Source: Vibrio methylphosphonaticus (GTDB taxonomy: Bacteria > Pseudomonadota > Gammaproteobacteria > Enterobacterales > Vibrionaceae). From it: 64,000 bases of DNA. The stretch spans positions 1-64,000 of the forward strand of contig NZ_JAMKMS010000017.1 in assembly GCF_023634655.1 (NCBI RefSeq), read 5' to 3'. Position 1 is the first letter of the stretch. Each line of letters starts with the position of its first letter. A program made the translations under genes and the position numbers. The notes under the pieces were generated by a model. It ran no database searches and was not told the origin of the DNA. It worked only from the letters and a program-made list of their open reading frames with translations. Below, in pieces: positions 16,543 to 24,720 of the stretch.

Positions 16543-16824
16543 ATGAACGTAGATAAAGCGAAAAAGCGCATTGCGAAACAAGTAAAAAAAGGCTTTAAAG
16601 GTTACCCACAAATAACATTGGAGTATCGTGGGGAAAGCGCAGAGAGAGCATCTGAGGTGGTGATTCAGTTTGTACAAGCTGAGGGCGCTCAAATTCAAGA
16701 GGAATTGTTTTCGAGTACAACAGATGCAAGAAATGATGAAGTCATTCAGTCGGTAATTGTGAAAATCATTGAGCGAGCTAATGCCAGTTCAGTCATTGAG
16801 GTCGAAGGGGTTTCGGTAATTTAA
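16543..16824 (+). CDS. Conserved-looking small protein of unknown function
   Basis: A 93-residue protein with a strong ribosome binding site (AAGGAG, spacing 6). It has a very basic N-terminus (KAKKRIAKQVKKGFKGYP), then a mixed alpha/beta pattern: ITLEYRG strand, long helix ASEVVIQFVQAEGAQIQEEL, and a second helix DEVIQSVIVKIIERANA. There is no signal peptide or membrane helix. The basic start could bind nucleic acid. I do not recognise the family. Confidence 0.7.
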   Translation: MNVDKAKKRIAKQVKKGFKGYPQITLEYRGESAERASEVVIQFVQAEGAQIQEELFSSTTDARNDEVIQSVIVKIIERANASSVIEVEGVSVI

Positions 16825-17009
16825 TGGCTTTATTGGTAAGTTTATGGCTTTATCGGTCAATTAATTGTTTTATCGGTAAGCTAAGTGCTTTATTGCTAAG
16901 TTCATCGAGGTGCTAATAAGTTAAGTACTGTTGTACTAAGGTAAGTGCGCTATCACTAAGCTAAGTGCTCTATCACCTAGTTAATAGTTGTCGCGTTAAC
17001 GTAATAGCC
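16825..17009. repeat. Degenerate tandem repeats, about 20-bp unit
   Basis: About eight imperfect copies of a 20-22 base unit close to GCTTTATCGGTAAGCTAAGT run from the stop codon of the preceding gene to about 17009. Copies near 16826, 16845, 16866 and 16888 are AT-rich; those near 16945 and 16965 are more alike to each other. It is non-coding in all frames I read. Confidence 0.65.
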
Positions 17010-17021
17010 GTCCACCGACTT

Positions 17022-17064
17022 TTGCACCCATTAGGCACCAAACGTGTCGTGCTTAATGGGGCAA
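17022..17064. other. Imperfect hairpin
   Basis: TTGCACCCATTAGGCAC pairs with GTGCTTAATGGGGCAA, leaving one bulge and one mismatch, around a 10-base loop. There is no T tract on either strand. It lies between two convergent genes and may be a terminator or mRNA end for one of them. Confidence 0.45.
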
Positions 17065-17129
17065 TGATATTCGCCTATGTAGAACAAATAGCCATGTAGT
17101 TTTAACTAGAAAGAGGAAAAGAAAGGCGG

Positions 17130-18365
17130 TTACGTTTTATTGCGTAAGGTCTTGTATTTCTGGCTATTAATATCTTGCTTAGCACAAATGCTTAGCAGGT
17201 CGTCAATGAAGTACTTAAGTGCCCGCTCTTCAATGATTCTGACTTGGTTTTGTTGCTGACTTGATAGCATGTGGTACATGGTGGCCGCACCAAAATCACC
17301 AAATATGATATTGCCTGTCTCATCAACCAGCGTGTTGTGTGCATACAGGTCGCCATGACATACTTGGTTTGAATGCAAATGTTCAAACACTTCTTCCATC
17401 TGCGTCACGATTTTTTCAATCATTTTAATTGGCAAGGTAAAGCCCGGCTCAAAGGTGTCTCGTGTACAGCTGTTTAGGCAAGGCGGTAAGCCCAAGTTTT
17501 TATAGTGAGCCGGGATTAAGTTCATGATCAGAGCTAAGTAGCCTTCCTCATGCACTTGCGCTAAAGATTGAACAAGATTGGGATGGTTGCCAACTTTTAG
17601 GCAGGCTTGTAATTCATCTTCTGGGTACCCATCGCTCGTCACTTCGCCTTTAAATACTTTAACCGCGATGTCTTGTGGCAGTGTCGGCTGCGGTTGGTTC
17701 CACGTTGCCTTAGAAATCACACCCGATGCGCCTTGTCCTAACGTTTCCTGTAACGTAAAGCTGGTGGCTTTGACTTTAGGAACAGACTGGATACTAATGT
17801 CGGATTGGCAAAATGGGTTTCCCGCGAAGGCAAGCCATGCCAGTTTAGGTAAGGATAATAATGCGTCTGGACATTGCGCTAACTGGTTGGCGGAAATCCG
17901 AACCAGTTCAAGGTTATGCAGGTTCACCATCGTGCTTGGCAGCGCCGTTAAGCGGTTTCCGGCTAGGGCTAACTTTTGTAATCGAGGTCGTTCACCTAAC
18001 GAGTCAGGCAGCGATGGAATCTGGTTATCCGTGAGAATAAGCCAACGAAGGCGCTTGGGTAATGAGTCTGCCGGAACATTATTGATTTGGTTCGCTTTAA
18101 ATCCAACCATCTCTAAGTTTGGGCAGCGACCTAATACGGGAGGTAACGTTGTAAATCGATTATTTGACGCAAAGACGATTTTCAGTTTGCTGAATGTCTC
18201 TAGTTCGTCTGGCAGCGATGACAGCTGGTTATTAGACAAATCAAGCACTTCTAAGCTTTCGGCAAGCGATAATATCTCTAATGGGAAAGTGGTCAATGAT
18301 TCAGATAATTTGAGATGAGTGATACCAGAAAGTTCGCCCGATTGGAGCTGAGAAAGCGTCTGCAA
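17130..18365 (-). CDS. Leucine-rich-repeat protein kinase
   Basis: A 411-residue fusion. Residues about 15-195 hold seven leucine-rich repeats of about 22-23 residues (for example LEVLDLSNNQLSSLPDEL). From about 205 comes a eukaryotic-like kinase fold: glycine loop LGQGASGV, the lysine in IAVKVF (about 232), the catalytic loop HGDLYAHNTL (about 336-345, HGD in place of HRD), and DFG in FGDFGAA. It probably phosphorylates an unknown partner recognised by the repeats. No membrane helix is seen, so it is cytoplasmic. The start is TTG with a weak ribosome binding site. No phosphatase gene lies nearby. Confidence 0.85.
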   Translation of the reverse strand: MQTLSQLQSGELSGITHLKLSESLTTFPLEILSLAESLEVLDLSNNQLSSLPDELETFSKLKIVFASNNRFTTLPPVLGRCPNLEMVGFKANQINNVPADSLPKRLRWLILTDNQIPSLPDSLGERPRLQKLALAGNRLTALPSTMVNLHNLELVRISANQLAQCPDALLSLPKLAWLAFAGNPFCQSDISIQSVPKVKATSFTLQETLGQGASGVISKATWNQPQPTLPQDIAVKVFKGEVTSDGYPEDELQACLKVGNHPNLVQSLAQVHEEGYLALIMNLIPAHYKNLGLPPCLNSCTRDTFEPGFTLPIKMIEKIVTQMEEVFEHLHSNQVCHGDLYAHNTLVDETGNIIFGDFGAATMYHMLSSQQQNQVRIIEERALKYFIDDLLSICAKQDINSQKYKTLRNKT

Positions 18366-18557
18366 AATGATTCGTCCATACTAAAGAGTGATTTCAAACA
18401 TGGCTAGTCTACGCGAAAGACCCTTAGGTTGTGTAGAGTAAAGCGAAATTAACGTGAGAATTGGTTTTCAAAGGCGTCTATTTCTTGGTACGAGTGGACT
18501 TGCTAATCACTACTGAGTGCGCATAATGGCGGAAAATATTGTTAGGAGAGTAATGGA

Positions 18558-19256
18558 ATGCGGTTAGACCGATTTGTCTGTAAAAGTACTATGCTGACTC
18601 GTGTCCAAGCCAGTTCGGCGATTGAGCGAGGTGAGGTGTGCGTTAATGGACAAACGATGACCAGTGAACGAGCTCAGGTCCATGAGAATAACCTAGTGAC
18701 ACTGAACGGTGTTGCGCTATCTTGTCGTCCTTTTCGCTATCTACTGCTAAATAAGACGGCGGGGACAATTTGCTCAAATATCGATGAAGTCTACCCATCA
18801 CTATTCAATAATATTGATATTGAACATCGTGATGAACTCCATATCGCTGGACGCTTAGATGCCGACACAACAGGGTTGGTGCTCATTACCGATGATGGTC
18901 GTTGGTCCTTCAATATTATTACGCCTTCGAAACAGTGCAGAAAAGTCTATCGAGTTGGTTTATCAAAAGCTATTGATCTAGATGCCGCCGATAAGTTTAA
19001 ACAGGGGATCCAGCTGCAAGGAGAGGAGAAGCTGACTAAACCTGCCCTCCTAGAGATGATTACCCCTAAGGACGTACGCTTAACGATAACTGAAGGCAAA
19101 TTCCATCAAGTGAAACGAATGTTTGCCAGCATTGGAAATAAAGTGGTGACACTTCATCGTGAGCGAATTGGTGATATACAGCTGGATGTTATGCCTGGTG
19201 AGTGGCGCTATCTAACGCAATTAGAGATAGAAAGCTTTTCTGACAAAGACCTTTAA
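18558..19256 (+). CDS. rsuA: 16S rRNA pseudouridine-516 synthase
   Basis: A 232-residue protein with an N-terminal S4 RNA-binding domain (about 1-55, MRLDRFVCKSTMLTRVQA) and an RsuA-type pseudouridine synthase domain. The catalytic aspartate lies in GRLDADTTGL (about 97-106). RsuA converts U516 of 16S rRNA to pseudouridine. Length and domain order are as usual. TAGGAG lies upstream of the ATG. It is monocistronic. Other RsuA-family members (RluE, RluF) differ in the S4 and linker regions, so the exact target is likely but not certain. Confidence 0.87.
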   Translation: MRLDRFVCKSTMLTRVQASSAIERGEVCVNGQTMTSERAQVHENNLVTLNGVALSCRPFRYLLLNKTAGTICSNIDEVYPSLFNNIDIEHRDELHIAGRLDADTTGLVLITDDGRWSFNIITPSKQCRKVYRVGLSKAIDLDAADKFKQGIQLQGEEKLTKPALLEMITPKDVRLTITEGKFHQVKRMFASIGNKVVTLHRERIGDIQLDVMPGEWRYLTQLEIESFSDKDL

Positions 19257-19366
19257 CAGGATGGTCAGCTGCTGTATTGAGTGATTGTTATGCGGAGATT
19301 GAATAACTGGCATTTGTGGTGAACAAGGCCTACGGTTTAGCATAAATGCGAATTCGAAGGTGGGTT

Positions 19367-19750
19367 ATGAACAGTCAGATTGAACAAAATAAAAAGCACG
19401 CGGTTGAGTTTTATCAAATGGCGTATTTGGGTTCTCCAACCAAAGCGGTCGAGCAGTATGTCGGTGATGAGTACATTCAACATAATCCAGTTGTCATGGA
19501 TGGAAAGCAGGGATTTATTGAATATTTTAAACAAATGGCTACGCAACATCCTAAAAAGAACATCGATTTTTTACGTGTGATTGGCGAAGGCAATTTAGTG
19601 GCATTGCATACTCACCAACAGTGGCCCGATGGCGACGAGTACGTCACGATGGACTTTTTTCGGTTTGATCATGACGGAAAAATCGTAGAACACTGGGACG
19701 CGATTCAACAAGTGCCAGAACGTTCATTGAATGGTCACTCAATGTTCTAA
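19367..19750 (+). CDS. SnoaL-like (NTF2-fold) protein
   Basis: A 127-residue protein with the SnoaL-like polyketide cyclase/NTF2 pattern: an N-terminal helix (NKKHAVEFYQMAY), then YIQHNPVV, a middle GKQGFIEYFKQM helix, and the strands VALHTHQQW, TMDFFRFD and IVEHWDAIQ. Such proteins are small single-domain enzymes or binding proteins with unknown substrates. Start 19367 is preferred because AAGGTGG lies six bases upstream; the longer in-frame ATG at 19346 has none. Confidence 0.8.
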   Translation: MNSQIEQNKKHAVEFYQMAYLGSPTKAVEQYVGDEYIQHNPVVMDGKQGFIEYFKQMATQHPKKNIDFLRVIGEGNLVALHTHQQWPDGDEYVTMDFFRFDHDGKIVEHWDAIQQVPERSLNGHSMF

Positions 19751-19874
19751 CACGATTTTTAGTGGAATGTGTTTTAGCTTATCTATCAAGCGTCACGCAT
19801 TTGTTTGGATGTATTGAGGGTGGAGCGAAGGAAACGAAAGCGGTTAGATTCACGTGGTTAAATGAAAGCATATG

Positions 19875-19907
19875 AATAATGGGCACTGCTGTCGAGTGCC
19901 CATTATT
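19875..19907 (-). terminator. Hairpin after the DUF333 lipoprotein gene
   Basis: A 13-bp perfect stem (AATAATGGGCACT / AGTGCCCATTATT) with a 7-base loop ends 6 bases beyond the stop codon. The minus-strand flank is not T-rich, so termination is likely but the signal is not canonical. Confidence 0.65.
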
Positions 19908-19912
19908 AAGTG

Positions 19913-20170
19913 TTACTTTTCTTCTTCTTTATTTCTATTTTCATAGTAGTCCCAAACGGTGTATTTTTCTTCGTCTGAGATAATGCAGTAAGGAACACGC
20001 TTACCGTTTTCGGATACACGTGCCAGTTTATTTCCTTGCTCAACACAATAAATATACGCTGGGTCGCTAATGGTTGTGATTTCATCGACATCATATTCGT
20101 CAGGCTCACTTGCACAACCTGCCATAATACCTACTGCAATCGCACCAATCATCCATTTTGCTGTTTTCAT
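19913..20170 (-). CDS. DUF333 small lipoprotein
   Basis: An 85-residue exported lipoprotein. The signal peptide ends in the lipobox IMAGC with Cys at 19; the mature part has DPAYIYCVEQGNKLARV and a second cysteine in VPYCIIS, the DUF333 pattern. AGGAG lies 5 bases before the ATG. DUF333 proteins are small envelope proteins, and some are annotated as hemolysin-like without good evidence. It is monocistronic with a strong hairpin downstream. Confidence 0.82.
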   Translation of the reverse strand: MKTAKWMIGAIAVGIMAGCASEPDEYDVDEITTISDPAYIYCVEQGNKLARVSENGKRVPYCIISDEEKYTVWDYYENRNKEEEK

Positions 20171-20367
20171 TCGTTCTCCTAGTTGGAAATCTGGCTTTTG
20201 GTTAAGTGTAGGAGATCTCAGAGAAAAAGTGTTTTGATTGGGTCAAAATATTTACAATTAATCGACAAATTGTTGAGATATCGAGTTTGTGCCTACAATT
20301 CCTACAACGTAGTGCGTTAAGCTTGATCTTCAAGTCGCTTAATCTTCAAGACACTAGGGACTTGATG

Positions 20368-20404
20368 CCCTTTGGCGTAGTCATTTTCACGACTAACCAA
20401 AGGG
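20368..20404 (-). terminator. Hairpin after the DUF3943 gene
   Basis: CCCTTTGG and CCAAAGGG pair, with an inner TAGTC/GACTA stem. It lies 12 bases beyond the minus-strand stop codon. The tail is not a clear T tract. Confidence 0.6.
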
Positions 20405-20415
20405 ACGGTTGTTGA

Positions 20416-21954
20416 TTAGATGTACTTATTGCCTTCACCAAAGCGGTAAATCAAACGAGAACCCATTATATGGTCTCGCGCACCGGAATTGCGGTGATAG
20501 GCGTATTTCCAGTCAGCTTGCAGCGACCAATTGGCATTGAGTGAGTAATGAACACCTGTGCCTATATTCCACTGTAATTTTTTCGTATCACGATCTTTAT
20601 CAAGCATTGCCTCACCGACGCCCGCATTGATGTATGGCTTCACAGGACTGCCAGGGAGTAAATAGTATTGAAAGTCTAAACTGTAGTTTTCATAAACGTG
20701 TTTTTGATTACTGACCGTTGATTCGTAGTTGCCTTGCATATAGCCAAGACGTGTTGAGAACTGCTCGGTGAAGTAAAGTCCTAACGTAAATGCTGGAGCG
20801 AAGTCATTTTTGAGGTTACGTTCTTTGTCTAACTGAGGGTAAGCAAACCCTGCGCTGACGCCGACAATACCGTATGTGACCGGATCATCCGTGTATTGGT
20901 GGTAGTTTTTCTTCTGACGACGTTTCAAACTGTCATCGGTTTCACCTGCGCCGAAGGCATACTGCACTTGAACTTGGTATTTCGTTTCCACTTCGCCGTT
21001 TCTAAGTACATTAGAATGCGCGCCAACAAATCCAGTACCCGCTTTTACGATTTCTCTACCGGCAACGTTATTCACTCCGCGCCCTAGGCTGTCAACAGGG
21101 TCTAAGAAGAAGAGGGCCGTCGACCCAAGCGCATCCGATCCCCAAACCGTACCGCCACCAAGGCGAATTTCTTTTTCTTTGTTAAACGCCCACTCACCAT
21201 ATACCCAACCAAGGGTAGGGGTGACGACAAGATCTTGAATTGATGGGATTTCTGCAAAGGCTTCTATGCCGTATTCCCAGTAGAATGTGGACATTAACGT
21301 GGAATACATGAAAGCATCCCATTGGCGATAGCCTGATTTCCTCGCCGCTTGGTAATAGACCCCACCAAAATATGGATGACCAATATAGTTGATAACGTGG
21401 TCATCTCGATCCCACACTGGACCAGATTGTACGTTGTCCCACCATTTGTTCATAAGTTGAACGTCATCTTTTTCCCAGTTTGTAATGGACTCAGGCATAA
21501 GTGCTAACACACCCGCAACCCCTACACCATATGCAAAAATGGACTTGGTTTGCGACCAAAGGCGTTCGCTGTCTTCACCGTTTTGAGGGTTAAACAGAGA
21601 CACTTGGTAAGGGGAATCATAAAAACTGACTTGCTCAACGGTGGTCTCATTCTGACGCAGTTCTTCAAAACTACTATTGGTATCAATAGAGCGATAGCCA
21701 AGTTCGTTCCAAGTGCGATATTGCTGCGCAGTCAGCGCTTGATGGCTTAGTGGATCTTCAGCCGCAACGGCTTGCTTTAGTAAGTCTTCTTGAGTCAGAG
21801 CTGAATTGTCAGTATTGACTTCTACTTGTTGCGTTGCATTCGCCCAAGGGATAAATAGGCTTGTGAGAGCAAGAGTGATGACAGACAATTTTACCAGTGA
21901 CTTTGGTGTAGTCATTTTGGCAGAGGGGGTAATTCTCGTTGGATAAACATTCAT
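20416..21954 (-). CDS. DUF3943 envelope protein with C-terminal beta-barrel
   Basis: A 512-residue exported protein. The signal peptide (hydrophobic core about 24-36, cleavage after WANA at about 40) is followed by a DUF3943 region (about 130-300) with conserved NYIGHPYFGGVYYQAAR and WEYGIEAFAEIPSIQDL. The C-terminal part (about 340-512) alternates hydrophobic strands like an outer-membrane barrel (FTLGLYF, RLGYMQGNYES, NIGTGVHYSL, DWKYAYH). Translation may begin at M14 (21915), which gives a more usual signal peptide. Function is unknown. It is monocistronic. Confidence 0.8.
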   Translation of the reverse strand: MNVYPTRITPSAKMTTPKSLVKLSVITLALTSLFIPWANATQQVEVNTDNSALTQEDLLKQAVAAEDPLSHQALTAQQYRTWNELGYRSIDTNSSFEELRQNETTVEQVSFYDSPYQVSLFNPQNGEDSERLWSQTKSIFAYGVGVAGVLALMPESITNWEKDDVQLMNKWWDNVQSGPVWDRDDHVINYIGHPYFGGVYYQAARKSGYRQWDAFMYSTLMSTFYWEYGIEAFAEIPSIQDLVVTPTLGWVYGEWAFNKEKEIRLGGGTVWGSDALGSTALFFLDPVDSLGRGVNNVAGREIVKAGTGFVGAHSNVLRNGEVETKYQVQVQYAFGAGETDDSLKRRQKKNYHQYTDDPVTYGIVGVSAGFAYPQLDKERNLKNDFAPAFTLGLYFTEQFSTRLGYMQGNYESTVSNQKHVYENYSLDFQYYLLPGSPVKPYINAGVGEAMLDKDRDTKKLQWNIGTGVHYSLNANWSLQADWKYAYHRNSGARDHIMGSRLIYRFGEGNKYI

Positions 21955-22138
21955 AATATAAAGGGAGTTAGCTCAAAGTGTAGTGTTTAGTTGCTTAACA
22001 TCCCTTTAAGCGAGGGAGTGATAATACAGCGTTCATTTATGATAGTCCCTTGTGAAATAACAATAAAACTGTGTCAAAGTGTAAATGTTCATTTGTGTGA
22101 TAGACTTCTCGCAGTATTACCACGTTGTTGAGCAAAAC

Positions 22139-22657
22139 ATGAGAAAGATTACGACTGCGATTCACCCCGATATCGATCATTTGGATGACAAAAAAATTTA
22201 CCATCGAAAGGCAACCCGAGCGATAGCGATAGATGGAGAACAGATCTTATTACTGTATACCGAGCGCTATCATGATTACTCGCTACCGGGGGGGGGGCTG
22301 GATGAGGGTGAGGATGTGATTGCAGGTATGGTCCGAGAATTAGAAGAAGAAACGGGCGCCCGCAATATTCACGGAATTAAGCCGTTTGGAATCTATGAAG
22401 AATTTCGTCCTTGGCATAAGAAAGATGCGGATATCGTGCATATGGTGTCCTACTGTTATTCTTGTAAGGTTGACCGTGAGTTAGGCAACACCGCTTACGA
22501 GGATTATGAAATTAAAAATGGCATGAAGCCAATTTGGATTAATATCCATGAAGCGATTGCCTTTAATGAGAAGACCATTGCTGAAAGTGATAAAAAAGGT
22601 ATGAGTATCGAAAGGGAAACGTACCTGCTGCACTTAATCGCTAAAGAAATGCTGTAA
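22139..22657 (+). CDS. Nudix hydrolase
   Basis: A 172-residue Nudix protein from this start; an upstream in-frame ATG at 22085 would add 18 residues. The full Nudix box is present: GGGLDEGEDVIAGMVRELEE then ETGA (G-x5-E-x7-REL-x-EE-x-G). These enzymes hydrolyse nucleoside diphosphates linked to another group. The substrate is unknown. The codons for the three glycines form a run of ten G (22288-22297), an unstable tract at the heart of the active site. The ribosome binding site is weak. The channel gene begins 16 bases after its stop, so the two are probably one operon. Confidence 0.88.
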   Translation: MRKITTAIHPDIDHLDDKKIYHRKATRAIAIDGEQILLLYTERYHDYSLPGGGLDEGEDVIAGMVRELEEETGARNIHGIKPFGIYEEFRPWHKKDADIVHMVSYCYSCKVDRELGNTAYEDYEIKNGMKPIWINIHEAIAFNEKTIAESDKKGMSIERETYLLHLIAKEML

Positions 22658-22673
22658 TTGAGGAGAGACAGTT

Positions 22674-23330
22674 TTGAAACTCGTGACGAAAGACGATAAC
22701 TTTTTCTTTTTACTGGGCTCGCTATTAGTTCTATTTTTCCTGAGTGCTGTGGTCCATCAATTTAAAGACGATGCACAGTCGTATGTAATGGCGCTACTGG
22801 TACTTTGTATGTCTACGTCGATTGTCGGTGTACATCGTAAGCAAACTTTCTATCGCTCTTGGTATGCCGTGATGCTGGTGGTTATTGTTACCTCTGGGAC
22901 CATCACTCTTTTTGAAAGTAAAGATCTGTCTTTAGTGACAATGTCAGCGATGTTGTGTTTTGTGCTCGCACAAACGTATTCAGCGCTAAAGCAGGTGGTG
23001 ATGGCGAAAAGAGTCACGTTGAATCAAATCGTCGGATCGATTTGTGTTTATTTGTTGTTTGGGTTGAGCTTTACGTTTATTTATCTCATCCAGCTCGAGC
23101 TGTTTGTCGACCCTTTTAATGGGATAAGCCATAAACCATGGTTAGATAACTTATTTGAAGTGATCTATTTTAGCTTTATCACGCTCACGACAGTCGGCTA
23201 CGGTGATATTTCGCCAACACTCGCCATTCCTAAATTTTTCGTCTTTTTGGAGTCTATCACAGGCAGCTTTTACTTAGCGATCATGGTAGCGAGCTTAGTG
23301 AGCAGTCATCTAGCGCAAAAAAATGAGTAA
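22674..23330 (+). CDS. Ion channel of the two-pore-helix K+ channel type
   Basis: A 218-residue membrane protein with about four N-terminal helices, then a pore unit: helix (about 120-142), pore loop ending in the K+ selectivity motif TVGYGD (173-178), and a final helix. There is no cytoplasmic RCK/TrkA domain. It probably conducts K+. The start is TTG, supported by AGGAG at good spacing. It follows the Nudix gene closely and has its own terminator, so nucleotide hydrolysis and ion flow may be co-expressed; the link is inference. Confidence 0.87.
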   Translation: MKLVTKDDNFFFLLGSLLVLFFLSAVVHQFKDDAQSYVMALLVLCMSTSIVGVHRKQTFYRSWYAVMLVVIVTSGTITLFESKDLSLVTMSAMLCFVLAQTYSALKQVVMAKRVTLNQIVGSICVYLLFGLSFTFIYLIQLELFVDPFNGISHKPWLDNLFEVIYFSFITLTTVGYGDISPTLAIPKFFVFLESITGSFYLAIMVASLVSSHLAQKNE

Positions 23331-23378
23331 ATGGGTATTGATTGAACGCATCGTCCGTTAATCTTTTATCCCGAGTAA

Positions 23379-23414
23379 GCCTCCAATTTATGATGATAAT
23401 TGGAGGCTTTTTTT
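23379..23414 (+). terminator. Intrinsic terminator of the Nudix-channel operon
   Basis: GCCTCCAATT and AATTGGAGGC form a 10-bp perfect stem with a 9-base loop, followed by seven T. Confidence 0.92.
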
Positions 23415-23420
23415 GAGGGG

Positions 23421-23440
23421 GATAGCGATATGTCGTTATC
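23421..23440. promoter_or_regulatory. Possible operator upstream of NYN-ygbA
   Basis: GATAGCGATA/TGTCGTTATC is a 20-base inverted repeat with 8 of 10 pairs matching, 63 bases before the NYN start. No regulator is assigned. Confidence 0.3.
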
Positions 23441-23502
23441 GGACGCATCCACGAGCAGCAGAGATCTGTTATGATGGAACAAAATCCGCTTAGGTTGAAG
23501 TT

Positions 23503-23979
23503 ATGGAAACCATCGCAGTCCTTGTTGACGTCCAAAATATTTATTACACCACACGCCAAGCATTCAAAAGTCGTTTTGACTACAACGCGTTATGGCGCCA
23601 ACTGTCTGACCAATATCAAATAAAATCGGCGAATGCGTACGCCATTTCCTCTACCGATCCTAAACAAAGACAGTTCCATCACATTTTACGAGGTATTGGC
23701 TTTAAGGTTCATCTTAAGCCGTTTATCCAACGCTCAGATGGCAGCGCAAAAGGGGATTGGGATGTCGGTATCGCTTTAGATGCAATTGAACTGGCTGCTG
23801 ATGTTGATCGCATTGTTTTGTTGTCAGGAGATGGTGACTTTCAAATTCTCGTAGAGCGAATCCAACAGCGGCTCGGCAAGAAAGTCACGGTTATCAGTGC
23901 GCGCGCATTAACCGCTAATAATTTGATTGAAGTCGCTGACGACTATCAGCCCATTGACGATACATTGTTGATTTACTAA
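23503..23979 (+). CDS. NYN-domain (LabA/DUF88-type) putative ribonuclease
   Basis: A 158-residue PIN-like NYN domain. The acidic residues of the metal site are visible in LVDVQNIYY (D9), GDWDVGIALDAIE and LSGDGDFQILVERI. NYN proteins are usually RNases acting on structured RNA or tRNA. The TAA stop overlaps the ATG of ygbA (TAATG), so the two are translationally coupled. It is a single-domain protein with no OST-HTH extension. Confidence 0.87.
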   Translation: METIAVLVDVQNIYYTTRQAFKSRFDYNALWRQLSDQYQIKSANAYAISSTDPKQRQFHHILRGIGFKVHLKPFIQRSDGSAKGDWDVGIALDAIELAADVDRIVLLSGDGDFQILVERIQQRLGKKVTVISARALTANNLIEVADDYQPIDDTLLIY

Positions 23980-24383
23980 TGACGATGAAATCTGAACTAA
24001 GCGTGCTGTCGGGGGAGTTGGCAACAGAGTTCAAAACGGTACAAGCGATGGTTGCGATATATTGTCGTGATCATCACCAAGACGAACGTCTTGGTGCAGG
24101 CGTGTGCGTGTCTTGTCGCGAGCTGCTTGACTACGCTGAAATGCGGTTAGATCGATGCCCTTACGGGCAGACTAAGCCAACATGTAATAAATGCCCTATT
24201 CACTGTTATAAGCCAGACCCCAAAGAACAGATGCAAGCCGTAATGCGTTATGCGGGTCCGAGGATGCTACTTCCTCATCCGCTCTTGTCTATTCGCCACC
24301 TTTTACACGAGAGAAGGGCGGTGCCCGCTAAACCAGAGGCGGGTCTATCTAATCGTTCGCTTCGCAAGCAGCGCGGTGATTAA
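23979..24383 (+). CDS. ygbA: YgbA, nitrous-oxide/nitric-oxide-stimulated promoter family protein
   Basis: A 134-residue cytoplasmic protein with a dense cysteine set: YCRDHH, CVSC, RCPYG and TCNKCPIHCY. These match the YgbA family, which in enteric bacteria is controlled by NsrR and helps recovery from nitrosative stress. The cysteines could bind zinc or an Fe-S cluster. Start 23979 overlaps the stop codon of the NYN gene; an ATG two codons later is also possible. The C-terminal 25 residues are basic and probably disordered. Confidence 0.85.
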   Translation: MTMKSELSVLSGELATEFKTVQAMVAIYCRDHHQDERLGAGVCVSCRELLDYAEMRLDRCPYGQTKPTCNKCPIHCYKPDPKEQMQAVMRYAGPRMLLPHPLLSIRHLLHERRAVPAKPEAGLSNRSLRKQRGD

Positions 24384-24387
24384 TTCT

Positions 24388-24430
24388 GCTATTAAGGCTC
24401 AGTCCCTAAAATACGCTGAGCTTTAATAGC
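24388..24430. terminator. Shared hairpin between convergent ygbA and azlD
   Basis: GCTATTAAGGCTCAG and CTGAGCTTTAATAGC pair with one mismatch across 13 bases of loop. It includes the last codons and stop of azlD. Neither strand has a strong T tract. Confidence 0.5.
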
Positions 24431-24720
24431 AAAAAGAACGCGATACTGACGATAGTAGTTAACAACACATTGTTCGTGGCTTTAGCGCAGATGATGGCAA
24501 AAATTGCGCCTAAGCAGTATGGCAAGTTGTCACTCCAGTTAAGTTCTCCATGTGGAAGAAACACGATGGGCCCCCAAATAGCCGTGAGTACTGCAGGACT
24601 GGCGTAACTTAGAAAGCGTTTAGCGCTGGCGCTGATTCTAAGCGGCAGTTTAGGTTCCAGAAAAAGATAACGGCTGGCGAAGACAATTGACGTCAGAATT
24701 AGAATTATCGCAAAAATCAT
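24406..24720 (-). CDS. azlD: AzlD-family branched-chain amino acid exporter subunit
   Basis: A 104-residue protein with four hydrophobic helices; RYLFLEPKLPLRISASAKRFLSYASPAVLTA is split over the first loop and second helix in the AzlD fashion. AzlD is the small partner of AzlC; together they export branched-chain or related amino acids. The ATG overlaps the azlC stop by 4 bases. Confidence 0.85.
   Translation of the reverse strand: MIFAIILILTSIVFASRYLFLEPKLPLRISASAKRFLSYASPAVLTAIWGPIVFLPHGELNWSDNLPYCLGAIFAIICAKATNNVLLTTIVSIAFFLLLKLSVF

Noticed and set aside
16825..17009. CRISPR-like appearance of repeats
   Set aside because: Units are adjacent without unique spacers, vary in length and sequence, and no cas genes are present.
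17578..18318. Long plus-strand open frame (246 codons) opposite the leucine-rich-repeat kinase
   Set aside because: It is the antisense of a repetitive coding region. The minus-strand frame has clear repeats and kinase motifs; the other has no recognisable pattern.
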